From Dactylorhiza incarnata (Eukaryota > Streptophyta > Magnoliopsida > Asparagales > Orchidaceae), in NCBI GenBank assembly GCA_033032865.1, contig JAWHQI010000228.1, positions 1,612,001 to 1,676,000 on the forward strand: 64,000 nt of DNA, read 5' to 3'. Position 1 is the first letter of the stretch, and every line of letters starts with the position of its first letter. The notes below the pieces were generated by a model that searched no databases, was not told where the DNA came from, and saw only the letters and a program-made list of their open reading frames with translations. Both the position numbers and the translations under genes were made by a program. Shown here one piece after another: positions 35,221 to 47,123 of the stretch.

Positions 35221-37185
35221 GATAATAACAAATCCATTAATGATAAATCAGAACATTAATATATAAGCATGATGAAACCTACTTGTGTGTGTGAGTGAAA
35301 GTGATGACTTATGATAACTGTTGATTTTGGTATTTATAATTGCACCCCCTAAATACATGCTCCCCTTATATGTAAGCTATCACTTCAATTAATTATGTTA
35401 TTTTTCCCTTTTGATAGCGGTTTTTATTTATCATGTTAGTTCTCCCCCTTTTGTTATTAGCAAAAGTGTGGAAGGAAGCAAGTGTCACAAAAAAGGATTT
35501 TTGATAATAAGATAAGGCATGATCGAGCTTTTAGAGCAGCGGAAATGATAAGGAGTTTTTTTTAATAATTTCATAGAAATAAATCAGAGTTTTTAGCATA
35601 AGTATTTTCATAGAAGTAAATTAGAGGTTTTAGCCAAAAAGGAATAATATAACATTTACCAAGAAAGTCTACCATTTGGTTAAAAAGAATTTAGAGTTTG
35701 AAGACTTGAGATAAGCATAGAAAGAACATAAGGTAAACGTAAAGTTGTGGAAGGCTTATAAAAATACAACAAACATCTTTTCACAAGGCATGACGATTCA
35801 TAAGAAGAAATATTAGTGAAAGTCCAAAATGAAAAAGATGTTTTTGTAAATCAATTTTCTTTAAAAATCTTTAAAGATTACCATGAAGTAACCAAGCATG
35901 AAAGAAGGATATCAAAAAGAAACTACTACAATGTTAATGTGATTCACAAATTCAAAACATACCAAACATTGTAGAGGGCATGCTAGGTCATCTACTGCAT
36001 TTTATTTATAAATAGAGTATAAAATTTTAGCATTAGGATCCAATACTCATGAGAAGAAGTGTTATGGAAGATAATGATATGCACATAAGTGTATTTTGAA
36101 GAGATTAAAAAAATGTTTTAATCAAAAATACAAGACATATGTAGAGTAAAGTGCATAATAAAACACAAATAATTTTACATCCACACCCATTAAAGCACAT
36201 AGAAAATAATAAGTGGTGTAAAGAAAAAGTTTATGGTTTGCACAAGGTACTTTACTATTCTTTCCAAGGTGCTCAACCTCACAATGCTCAATAAGACTTA
36301 TCAGGAGGTTCAAGTAGTGCTTGGTGGAGTTATCTTTGTTATTTTATTTCATTCATTTTTGTTTTGTTTTGTACAAAGTTCTCCGAATACACTTGTTTTA
36401 CAAACCAATGAAATTTTGAAAGCGGTGTAGGTAAGACATTTGTGAAAATGAAAGTGGTGTAGGTAAGACATTTGTGCAAATTTAATTCATTGTATAATTA
36501 AAATACACAAGCAAGTATTCTTAGATTAAGAGCATATGTAGACTATGCCAAAATAAGTGAGTGAAGAAAGATCATTATCAAACATAAAACATTTACACTT
36601 TTTCAATACAATTTATGCACATATGATTAGATATATCAAAGCATAAAAAAACATTGTTCAATGTAGTTTGAAAATATAATATTCAACAATGAAGAAGTTC
36701 TAAATGATAGAGAAAATCATGCTTGATTTTTATAATAGAGTCCATACAATCTTTTTGAGAATTTTTATATTTTATATTTTTGTATTAGATTTTTTGCATT
36801 TAGGAATAGAAATCAGACAAAAATTTTATTTTTTTTGTAATTTTGCTGTTGTATTTTTATTTTGTTTTCGTTTTTCAAAAATTAATCAAAAACAGAATTG
36901 CAAAATAAATAAAACATATAATAAAGCATATTTTTAAGGATTTTTTTAATTTTTAAAAATACAGAACAATAGACAGGTGCGCTAGCGCGGGAAACCATAC
37001 ACAATTTTGTAGGATTCTGAAAAATCTAATTTTTAATATTGGTTAAGTGTCCAAAGTTTAGTCGTATGCAGAAAATTCAGGGGATTTAAAGATGTTTAGA
37101 TATGTAAGAATTGCATAAAACCATTGTGTTTGAAGAATGTGCTTTAACCCGAAAGATCTAAGAAACCTAATTCAAGTCATAATAA
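35221..37185 (-). other. Co3 post-pol non-coding tail
   Basis: About 2 kb, AT-rich, no credible ORF and no env-like gene. A GCGCTAGCGCGGG dyad lies at 36978-36992, close to the end of pol as in Co4 and Co1. The hairpin-prone block CCAAGGTGCTCAACC...GTAGTGCTTGG is at 36266-36325. Confidence 0.6.
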
Positions 37186-40100
37186 TCAAAATCTTGCATC
37201 GGGGAGAGGTTTAGTGAATATGTCAGCAAGTTGGGAGTCCGTACCAATGAAATTTACTTTTACATGCTCTTTTTTAATATGATCTTAATGAAATGATGGT
37301 GAACATCTATGTGTTTGGATCTAGAGTGGTGTACAGGATTATTTATAAGATCTATGGCACTTTTGTTGTCACATTTGAGATCAATGTTTTTGAGATGGAA
37401 ACCAAAGTCCTCTAGAGTATGGCTCATCCATAAGACTTGTGCACAACAACTCCTAAGAGCGATGTATTCGGCCTCCATGGTGGAGAGTGCAACCGAAGAT
37501 TGTTTCCTACTAGACCAAGAAACTAATGAGGGTCCTTAAAAGTTACAAGTACCGCTAGTGCTTTTTCGATCTAGTGAACATCCAGCGTAATCCGAATAGG
37601 AATAGCCGTGTAGTGTAAATGAATCATTATGTGGGTACCATAATCCAAATTTAGATGATCCTTATGGATAACGAAAAATAGGTTTTACAGCTTTGAAATG
37701 AGATTCATTTGGATTTGCTTGAAAGCGAGAACATAAACATACGACAAGCATTATATCTGGTCTAGATGCACTTAAGTAAAGAAGAGATCCAATCATTCCT
37801 CTATATAAAGTTTGATCAATGGAGATTCCAGATTCATCTATTCCTAGTATTAAAGAAGCACTCATAGGAGTGGAGGCTTGTTTAAGTTTCCAAATCCAAA
37901 TCATTTAAGCATATCGTGAACATATTTTGTTTGGCAAATAAAGATACCTTCATTTCGTTGTGAAATTTCAAAACCAAGAAAATAAGAGAGTTCTCCTACA
38001 AGACTCATTTCAAATTCATTTTTCATTACTAAGACTCCTTCATTACATAACTCTTCATTAGTGGCTCCAAAAATGATATCATCAACATAAATTTGTAAGA
38101 TAATTAAATCGTTATTATTATGCTTATTGAAGAGTGTATTGTCGGAAATTCCCATAACATAACCATGCTTTAACAAAAACGATGTAAGTCTATCATACCA
38201 TGCACGGGGCGCTTGTTTTAAACCATAAAGCGCTTTTTCTAATTTATAAACATGATTTGGAAATTTTTCGTTTATAAAACTGGGGGTTGTTCTACATATA
38301 CTTCTTATTTTATAAACCCATTTAAAAAAGCACTTTTAACATCCATTTGAAATAATTTTATCTTCTTAAAACTTGCAAATGCCAAAAGTATTCGTATAGA
38401 TTCTAAGCGAGCAATAGGTGCAAAAGTTTCTTCAAAATCTAGCCCCGCCATTTGATAAAAGCCTTGAGCGACTAAGCGAGCTTTATTTCTGGTAATCCTA
38501 GATTCACCATATAATTAATTTTTAAAAATCCATTTTACACCAACAACGGGATGATTAGATGGGTGTTCTGCTAGGTTCCAAACTTTATTTCTTTAAAATT
38601 AATTTAACTCTTCATTCATAGCCAAAAACCAAAATTCGTCATTTAAAGCGATTAAAATGTTTTTAGGTCCAATTTTAGAAACAAAGCAAATATTTGAAAA
38701 CGTTTCATGAAGAGAAGATCGAGTTCTAACCCCAATAGATGGTTGCCAATAACTAGCTCCTTTAGATGATTTTTTGAGAAGTTTAAGATGCTTTGGGCAC
38801 AAATTCATCTTCCTTGGCCTTATCCTCTACTTCTTTGGAAAGTTCCTCTTTTTCGTGCTCCAAAGATGCCAAAAGTTCATCATTTGTACTAGTAGGAAGT
38901 CTTTCTACACAAGGAATAAGTTCATCAAATTTTACATTAATAGATTCTTCAACCTTACTCATTCTTTTGTTAAATATTCTATAGGCTTTACTAGTTGAAG
39001 AGTATCCAAGAAATATTCCTTCATCACATTTTTCATCAAATTTTCCTAAAGCATCTTTTGTATTTAGAATAAAACATTTACAGCCAAATACTTTAAAATA
39101 TGATACATTAGGTTTCTTTTGATAATATAGTTCATATGGTGTGAGATTTAAAGATGGATGAAGCATGACTATATTCAATACATAACATGATGTGCTTACG
39201 ACTTCGGCCCAAAAGGACTTAGGTAATTTATATTTAGACAGCATCGTACGTGCTAGTTCTTTGATTTTCCTATTCTTTCTTTCTACATCACCATTTTGTT
39301 GAGGTTTGCGTGCAGCGGAGAACTCATGCTTAATACCTAAACATTTCACAAAATTTTCATCTTCAAATTCTCCTCCATGATCTGAGCGAATGCATTTTAT
39401 TTTTAAATCTAGTTAATTTTTTAGTACGAGTACACAATTTTGAAAATTTGCAAAACGCATCAGATTTGGAAGAGAGAAATAAAGTCCAACAATATCTAGA
39501 GAAATAATCTATTAGAACGAAAGTATATATTCTACCACCAAGACTACCGGTGCTAACGGGACCAAAGAGATCCATTTGAATTAATTGCAATGGTTTTGAA
39601 TTAGAAATATTATTTTTGCTTTTAAAAGAAGATTTTGTAAATTTTCCTTTTTGGCATGGAGAATATAGTGAAGATAAATTTCCATTCAATTTAGGCAATC
39701 CTCTAATTAATTCCTTTTTGGCTAGTTTTAAAATGAGCTTTGTGCTAGCGTGACCTATACGTCTATGACATAGTTCTAACTCATCATTTTTATTTATAAA
39801 GCATTTTATAGATAATTTGGAAAGATCCTGAAACGAAACAATATAAACGTTGTGAATTCTAGGTGTAGTTAGTAAAACATCTTTTGTGTTAGGATTAAAT
39901 ATTTTGCAAAGATTAGTGGATGATTCAAATAATACATCTAATCCTTTATCACACAATTGACTAATAGATATTAAGTTATGTTTTAATCCTTTTACATAAA
40001 GAACATTAGAGATAAGAAAGGATTCGTTACCCACTGTACCTACTCCCATGATCCTTCCTTTGCCGTTATCTCCAAACATTACAATCCCTTCTTTCTTCTT

Positions 40101-40190
40101 TTCTAGGCTAAGGAACTTTGCTTTGTTGCCCATCACGTGCTTGGAGCAACCGGAGTCCAAGTACCACATGTCCTCCATTTCCTTAGCCTT
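37186..40190 (-). pseudogene. pol: Co3 protease-integrase-RT-RNase H
   Basis: Copia pol in order. Protease with DSGCSKHVMGNK (about 40150) and GLKHNLISISQLCDKG. Pre-integrase zinc region with HRRIGHAS and YSPCQKGK, where the first Cys of the usual CxxC is Tyr. Integrase core with MDLFGPVS, a frameshift near 39360, then PQQNGDVERK carrying the catalytic Glu, and FWAEVV. RT starts at MNEELN with stops near 38590, has YVDDIIFGATNEE (about 38090) and FLGFEISQRN. RNase H has STPMSASL, MEAEYIALRSCCAQ and [13 protein letters not shown]. It ends LADIFTKPL...RF at 37186. Several stops and frameshifts: dead, but every domain is present. Confidence 0.88.
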
Positions 40191-40199
40191 CCAGCAAAT

Positions 40200-42091
40200 C
40201 TAGAAAGAAGATGAGAGTAAAGATCCGGATACCCAATATATACTACCCATAGAATAGGTGGATGCCTTAGGTACCCAGATTTTCTTTAAAGATCCCTGTT
40301 TTATTTTCCTGCAAGAGCTAGACGTGTGTCCAAACCGATGATAGTTTGCATCTACACTGCTTTTACTGGATGATGATTGATTTTTAGAAAAAATAGAAGA
40401 ATTTTTAACAGATGGGCTACCACCGGCGTTAGGGGCTAGCATCGGGCGTTAGTGGTCACTTTGATATCCGAGCCCAAATTTTCCAGAACCATTACATTGG
40501 TTTCCCAAAATCATGTCTAGGGATTTTTGACCAATTCCAAATTTTTTGATAGCCAAATTGAGGTCATGAGTTTGTTTCTTAAGAGATGATTTTTCTTTAA
40601 CAAGCATGACACATTTATTTTCAAAGCCCTTTTTGTTATTTTCAATTTGTGAGAGAGAGGTTTTTAGTTTTCTTTCTAAGTCCCCCTTTTCTTTTGTAAG
40701 AGTTTTGATTTCTGGGAGGGCCTTAGAAAGAGAATTTTCAAGTTCTTTTGCCTTGCAAAGGGAGTGCTCACACTCGTGACACGAAACCATTCTCTTTTCA
40801 ATGGAAATTAATTTTTTTGTTAGCTTATGATTTTCTTTGATGATAGATTCATTTTCACAATTTAAAATAATAATATCTTCTATACTTTAGCATAGGCTTT
40901 GCAAGTTAGAACAAATTAATCATACAGTTCTTCAAAGGTGGGAGGAGTTACCTCAGTGTCACTAAGAACACTGGTGTCATCATCGTTGCTTTTTGCCGTT
41001 AAATATAAGTTTGCTTCCTCCTCGCTGCTTAACTCAGATCTGCTTGATTCTTCAGAGGAAGAATCATCCCAAGTTGCATATTTTAATACTTTCTTTTTCT
41101 CCTTTGCTTTGTATCATTCTTTTTGCTCCTTTTGATACTTCTGGCACTGTCTCCGAATGTGCCCGGTCTTTCTGCAGTGGTAGCACTCCGGTGGTGGTTT
41201 TTCTTCTTCGTCTTCACTTCCTTTTTCTTTCTTTGATGAAGAGGAAGACACTTTTCGTCGAGCATCCTTTTGAAGTATTTCTAGAAGGTGTTCCTTCTTT
41301 TCGGATTTCTAATGAACTTCCTGAAGTTCTTCACCAGGAGACCTTCTTCTTCTTCATAATCATCTTCGATGCTCTCCTTCTTTGACTTTAGTGCCAGGGC
41401 CTTTTTCTATGGCTCCTTGTTGTATTTATCGTGTTGAATTTGGAGTTCTACCTCATGGGTTTTGTTATTCCCAATAAGGTTCTCGATCTAGTGTGTTCTT
41501 AGGTTGTGCGATTCCAAGATGGTCGTCACCTTTGGATTGAACCTTGGAGGTAGAGAGCAAAGAATTTTTCTGACCAAGTCCCCGTCTGAGTAGATCTTTC
41601 CAAGTGCCTTTGAAGCGTTGATGATCTTGGTGAAGCGTGTGTACATCGAGTTGATGTCTTCTTCAGCGTCCATCCTAAATTTTTCATATTCTGATTCCAG
41701 TTGGAATAGCTTTGCATTTTTTACCTGCAATGCACCTTCATGAGTAACTTCTAATTGGTTCCAAATATCATAAGCAGTTACACATGCAGAAATTTGATTA
41801 AATTCAGTTCAATTTAGAGCAGAATATAAAGCGTTCATTGCTTTTGCATTATTTATGCACCTTAGTTTATCGTTGTCATCCCATCTATCCTTAGGTTTTT
41901 GAATCGTAGCATCCCCTACTACAATTGTAAGAGGAGAGTACCAAACTTCTACCATATTCCAAACCTCTACATCCATGGTCATAAGAAAGCACATCATCCT
42001 ATTTTTCCAGTTGTTAAATTCTGACCCAGTAAAAAAGCGGTGGTCTACTAATACCCTGGCCCTCTGGAAAAGCGAGATCATGAGACGCCAT
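40200..42091 (-). pseudogene. gag: Co3 gag
   Basis: ATG at 42091 opens MASHDLAFPEGQGISR; a frameshift near 42035 shifts the rest. The UBN2 domain follows (FNNWKNRMMCF; EDINSMYTRFTKI). A zinc knuckle CYHCRKTGHIRRQC sits at 41186-41145, then a coiled coil (40790-40450) with GQKSLDMILGNQC, and IWVPK near 40270. The stretch 40418-40445 holds a palindrome-rich TAACGCC...GGGCGTTAG pair in the coding region, at the same place as in Co1 and Co4. Stops near 41806 and 41488. Confidence 0.85.
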
Positions 42092-42125
42092 TATTCCCAG
42101 TTGTTAAGCCGATTGGAATAAAACC

Positions 42126-42137
42126 GCTCTGATACCA
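42126..42137 (-). promoter_or_regulatory. Primer binding site of Co3 (tRNA-iMet)
   Basis: Minus-strand TGGTATCAGAGC, a perfect match to the plant initiator tRNA-Met site, two bases from the LTR. Confidence 0.93.
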
Positions 42138-42139
42138 CT

Positions 42140-43235
42140 TGTTGGATCGGTAGGCGCCCTTAGAGGAGGGGGGGGGGGGGGGAGGGGTGAATAAGGGTTT
42201 TAAATCTTTTTATTATATTTTTATACATTTGAAATTATAAGAGGGGAAAATAAGAAATCAAGCACATTAATTGAAATAAACTTGAGACATCATTTTATTA
42301 ATATGAAAAAGGAGGGTTTACAAAACTTGATTTCTTATAACGTTAGAATCGAAGGCGAATAATAAAAACTCTTTTTTGTTTTCTATCCCGACTCGCATCC
42401 CCACAAACCGGTGGCCCTAGCCTATCCTTCCCTGGATACGGCCTCAAGCCGCTCTAGCCAATCCTTCCCCGGATATGGCCTTGAGCACCCCCTAGACCTA
42501 ACCTAGATCTAGTCGCCAACACAAGGCTAATTTCTGCCCTAAGTCCTACCCAAGCCTAGTCGCCAACACAAGGCGAATTTACTAAAGATTTATAAAAGAT
42601 ATGAAATAACAATAATAGAAACTCCTTCTAAGAAACTTCTGAAGTCGGGGACGAAGGACCACTGTAGAATAAGCATGGTTGAAGCGATCGCCCTTCGGGT
42701 ATAGCGTGTTGAAGTCCTCCTTCAGAAACTCTCTAAGCTTTTGGTGGGAGATCAACTTTCGACAGAGTAAGGGTATGGAATTCTAGCACTTCACCTCTCT
42801 CAAACTTGTGTCTTGAAATTGAGAGAAGATGCCTCCTTATATAGGAGTGAGCGCTAGCGCCTGCGCTAGCGCTACTGCCGGCGCTATCCCCATTTAGGCA
42901 ATATTCTCCGCGCACGTATCTTCATTCTAGGGAAACTTTGCCGCTTTGCCTCTTGTGCTCCGCGCTACTTCCTGCGCTATCCGCTACTGCCTGGAGCTAG
43001 CACTTTCTAAAGATGTTCCCTAAATTGCGTTAATCATCGCTAGCGCTGGGCACTAGGTGCTACCGCCAGTGCTAGTGGGCATGTTGGAATCATTGGCTCA
43101 ATTTTGGGGGGAAACATCTTATGTTATCCTTGAGTCATATGGACTTGTTTCTTGCACACTTTAGCACACAAGATCAAATACACATAGGATTTGTTATTCT
43201 CAAACCTAGGAGATGTGGAAGACCATGTTCCAACA
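42140..43235 (-). repeat. Co3 5' LTR
   Basis: Plus-strand ends TGTTGGATC and GTTCCAACA. A G15 tract at 42168-42182 lies next to the shared GGCGCCCTTAGAGG block. TATA box CTATATAAGG on the minus strand at 42835-42844, with GCGCTAGCGC, GCGCTAGCGCTAC and CCGGCGCTA dyads directly upstream (42849-42893) and more at 42958-43075. Confidence 0.93.
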
Positions 43236-44019
43236 CAGACTGCTCATCATACAACAATGAGGACCATACTGATCTAATGGAATAATATGGTATTCTCTTG
43301 GCAGCTCTTAAAAGGAACAAGAAATTGGTGAAATCTCAAGCTCAGGAAATAAGAATCCTCATGCCATTTAGATCTCAAATAGATAAGAAGACCAAGGAGG
43401 TAACTAAATTGTCCAATGAGCTTACCCTACTTCAGAAGAGGTCTGAGGCTTAAGATATGACAATTAAGTCTCTAGAAAATAAGCTTGTCTCAGAAAGAAA
43501 GCTTGTGGCCAGCTTCACAAAGCCCAAAACTAGTCTTCCTACTATAGATAGATTCACCAATCACTATAGAGGGGGACTATGCTATAATAGGGAAGTGGAG
43601 AGTCTTCTCAATCTAGAACAATCTTCCAAAAGGTTGTCTCTCCACAGGCACCATCGGCCAAAAAGAAGTAAAAAGCTTTACCTCAAAAGCCTATTCCCAA
43701 AGTAAAATCATTGACTGTGCAGCTAACTGCAAGATCAATGCACAGTCACATGATTAGTAGAAAAGCTTCGAATAAAGTTGCCTGCTCTTCTAGTCACTTA
43801 CCCTCCATTTAGAAGGTGACTCGGAGAAGGAGGTATAATTTATTTGAGTGCTGGTGCTGCTATAGGGTTGGGCACTTTACTATATATTGTTGGTACAACC
43901 CAATAGTAACTAGAGCAAAGTATGAGAAGTTTGTCAGTAGTTCAGTTGCTAGAGTTCCAGCAGTTATGGCTAACAACAACCTAGGACCCAAATTCATTTG
44001 GGTTCCTAAGGAATATTAA
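43236..44019 (+). pseudogene. gag: Co2 gag, part after the Co3 insertion
   Basis: Continues the acidic region, then a coiled-coil stretch (about 43300-43500; LVKSQAQEI, KEVTKLSNEL) with stops near 43283 and 43450. A CCHC zinc knuckle CWCCYRVGHFTIYC is at 43849-43890, and the gag end signature GPKFIWVPKEY lies just before the TAA at 44017. The same IWVPK ending occurs in Co1 and Co3, so Co2 belongs to the same broad copia group even though its pol is missing. Confidence 0.75.
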
Positions 44020-44243
44020 TTCTTTTCTTGCAGGTTTGTCCAATGGCCAACCAAAATTAAATGTGCCTATTGGACAATAAGGGATCCAGACATAATTCTG
44101 GATTAAGATGAATTTCATCGAAAACAATTATAATACACTAAACAAATATATTGGATCTCACAATAACTGCCATTGATTCTAAATCAATACAATCAGTCCA
44201 CCAACCCAGGTATGCGCCCCTTCAGATTCTAAAGTAAGACATA

Positions 44244-44255
44244 GATATAAATAGG
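44244..44255 (+). promoter_or_regulatory. TATA-like box upstream of Co2 ORF A
   Basis: GATATAAATAGG, nearly the same as the Co2 LTR TATA box (CATATAAATAGG), lies 107 bases before the ATG of ORF A. The following bases align with those after the TATA-like box of ORF B. An internal promoter is inferred. Confidence 0.4.
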
Positions 44256-44361
44256 TCATATCTTTAGAAATAGAGTACAACATACTTTTCTCCTAAGCTA
44301 TCACGACGAGTTCTCGATATCTCATTATGCTGAAACTCTGCAAACTCGACAATTTAAGGAA

Positions 44362-46429
44362 ATGACACCCATTAAGAATGATGACACCTGCAATACGGGA
44401 TGTGAGATGGTGCGTGGTTAGTTCCTCAATGCCAATGAAGAAATAAAACTAGCAATCCCGCAAATTGAAGTTGCAGGGTTGAAATACCTGCTCTTAGAGC
44501 CAACTACAATCATGAATAGAGAACTTCTGGACTTCTAAGCCGAGCCCAGTATGAACAAATCTAGAAATGCCATCATGACTAGGCTGGGAAATACCCATTG
44601 AGAGTGACCGTAAAAGGAATCTCCAAGGTGCTCCGTCTACCTAGATTCTTATAAGAAGAGATAGAGGATGAAATTTCAGAGGAAGACCTCTTGACTGCAA
44701 GGAAGTGGTGCAACTATACAGGACAACTACATGGTACACAGAAAAAGTCTGACCTCAATACAAGAGGAAAACTTTTGTCAGACATTGTTGGCAAAGTATT
44801 AATCTGCAAACCTGGATCTCACGACAAAATATCCAAGGAGATGTCTGAAATAATGACAAGAATTATAGTATGCAAGAAAACTAATTGGGCTCAGTTACTT
44901 TTCAAAAAGATTCAAGGAAGTCTTCAAGCACCTAATCTTGGAAGAATCATTTCACTTTACCTCATCAACACTCTTCAGCTGAATGAAAAGATGGGATCAC
45001 CCATCCATCACATGAAGAATATTAACTTGAAGATCTTGGAGAGGTGGGAGAAAGTCATTCTTAAAAGCTCAAAGAAAGGGAAGAAGTTCACTTAAACTCA
45101 GGACAGCTCATCTGCAGAAAGAAATAGCATGTCAAATCCTAAACCAATTGCACAGACTCTGATTGTTTCCATGCCAACACCTATAGACATGTCTGCTAGA
45201 AAGGATAGTGCAACAATTGAGGGGGATACTCATGGTGAGCTCTCAGCCCAAGAAACTGTGTTGTATATCAAGAATGTGATTACTGTTAAGGGGGAATCTC
45301 AAAATGAAACCCCTGCTTCAGAGGTTGAGGAGACAGCTCACTATGAGGGTGCTGCGCAAAAGACTTAAGAAGCACCAGGATGGTTGCTGAAGACACTATC
45401 ATTAAAAAGGAATATATTGAACTAGAGAATCTGTGTACGGATTTCATTCTGATTCCAGATAAAGAGACTACCAAAGATACTAAAAATGTTCATCAAGGAC
45501 AGGCTTCTTCTAATAATCCTCTTAATAATGAGACCATGGCCGATATGAGTGAAAACCTGGGAGGAAAAGCAACTGAGAAGAATCAAGACCCTACAGGAAC
45601 TTCTACACCACCATCTCATGGGCAAGGTTCAGGCTCCCTAATTAAACAAATAAAGAACTTGCTAACTGAGGAAAGGAAAAGCTATCAAGATTATGTGGAC
45701 AGGGAAGTCAAGGGAATTAGAGATGACATGTCAACTCAAATGAATGAAATAAGAGGAGACATTGATCACATCAATACTCAGATCACAACCTGGTTCACAA
45801 GGGCAGGAACAACTGTTGACAATAATATGAATGTAGTGCAATCCCTTGGTGAAAGAGTGGACACCTCACTACAACAAAACTAGTAGGCAGGTAAAAAACT
45901 GGAAAGAGGAGTTAGATGGCAAACCACAAAAATTGTTGATTGCCAAATTCTGATCATAACTAGGTGCATTGACTCAAATGAATTTACTCATGATAATTTA
46001 AACACCAAGTTATAGCAAAGTACTAAACAAATTATGTAATGGATTGGAGAGTCAAGTCAGAAAAGAAAGGACATAAAGATAGATGAAGAAGTGCCCCTCA
46101 AGAGAAAAAGAGATGAACAAGGTCCCAGTGATCCAAGCCTTAACTTTTTAAGCCCAAGGTCAAGAGATATTGTTTGGACTACATGGAGAAATTTTGGGGA
46201 AAGTGACAAGGACATATCTAGACACTATCCCTCAATTGAGTGGGACAAGCACAAGAAGACAGAAGCCATGAGAACACTATACAGACAACATCAACAAGAA
46301 AGAACACTACCAGAGAATGCTCCTTCTATTCCTGATAGAAACATTCCAAAGCCATTCTCCTATTTTGATAGACAACAGCAGAAACTTCAATGGAAGGAGA
46401 AAGATGCAGAGAAAAGAAGGATCTGTTAA
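44362..46429 (+). pseudogene. Co2 ORF A, plant-transposon-type coiled-coil protein
   Basis: Start ATG 44362 (MTPIKNDDT) and end TAA 46427. It aligns end to end with ORF B. The N-terminal third has RVTVKGISKVLRLPRF and a conserved core GKLLSDIVGKVLICKPGSHD...TNWAQLLFKKIQGS (44790-44925). This reminds me of the plant family annotated as putative plant transposon protein (Pfam Transposase_32); I have no search to confirm. The middle is low-complexity and acidic. Next comes a predicted coiled coil (about 45630-45880; LLTEERKSYQDYVDREVKG, MSTQMNEIRGDI) and a basic C-terminus with KRKRDEQ and SPRSRDIVW. Frameshifts near 44590 and 45375, stops near 44415, 44537 and 45366. Function unknown. Confidence 0.65.
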
Positions 46430-47123
46430 AGTGTGGAACTAGCATATGTGATAGCTAGAAGCAAATGTTGTTGTAATTCTATTTTGAAAACATTTGGCTT
46501 AAGTATAAAATCTTAATGAAATTTGTGACGTACTTATTACTTATTTATACATGTTGAACTTATGTTAACATAGAATTGATGATTAACTTATTTGTTAGCT
46601 ATGAATAAGATAATACAATTCAGATAAAAAGGCAAGAATGATGATAAAAAGGCAAGAATGATGATAAATAGGCAATAATCATTAATGTATAACCCTATGT
46701 CACTAACATAATAAAGCATCCTTAAGAAAGCATACAGGTATGATGTGGCGATTGACACACCTCATTCTTAATATGCAAAAGAGTAATCTAAGGCAATATC
46801 GTTTTGTCTACAAAATGATATCATCGTAAAAACAGGATGTCGTCGAGAAGACTCTACGACTTCGTCATAAAGTCTCGACGATACCTAACTATCTATTCAA
46901 GAGTTTGGAAATCTAAAATGAATCGATCACAACCAGTGAATTTAATATAATCAAACACTTAACAAGCGACCCTTCACCTCACACACCAAAAATTATAAAT
47001 ATGGTCAAATGTCTTGAATTTACAAGCACATGCTACATTTGCCCAAAAAAGTTATCGTGTACTATCCATCTTGCGCAAGTAAACAAGACAATACTGCTCA
47101 AGCCTCCTTCAATGATCTGAAAA
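46430..47123 (+). promoter_or_regulatory. Spacer between ORF A and ORF B with LTR-like motifs
   Basis: Holds three 20-base repeats ATAAAAAGGCAAGAATGATG (46624-46683). A cluster at 46795-46895 is built from the same words as the Co2 LTR control region (ATGATATCATCGT, GTCGTCGAGAAGACTC, CTCGACGATACC). A TATA-like ATTATAAATATGG at 46989-47001 lies 123 bases before the ORF B ATG. The start of the spacer resembles the text after ORF B (49347-49440), so the duplication included the 3' flank. Confidence 0.5.

Larger units (their letters stand above)
34126..43235 (-). mobile_element. Co3: Ty1/copia element, full domain order, decayed
   Basis: On the minus strand: 5' LTR 43235-42140, iMet PBS 42137-42126, gag 42091-40200, protease-integrase-RT-RNase H 40190-37186, non-coding tail, polypurine tract 35220-35208, 3' LTR 35207-34126. 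The flanking bases AAGAT (34121-34125) and CAGAC (43236-43240) are a plausible duplication with two mismatches. It lies inside Co2's gag. LTR lengths are 1096 and 1082. Confidence 0.92.
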
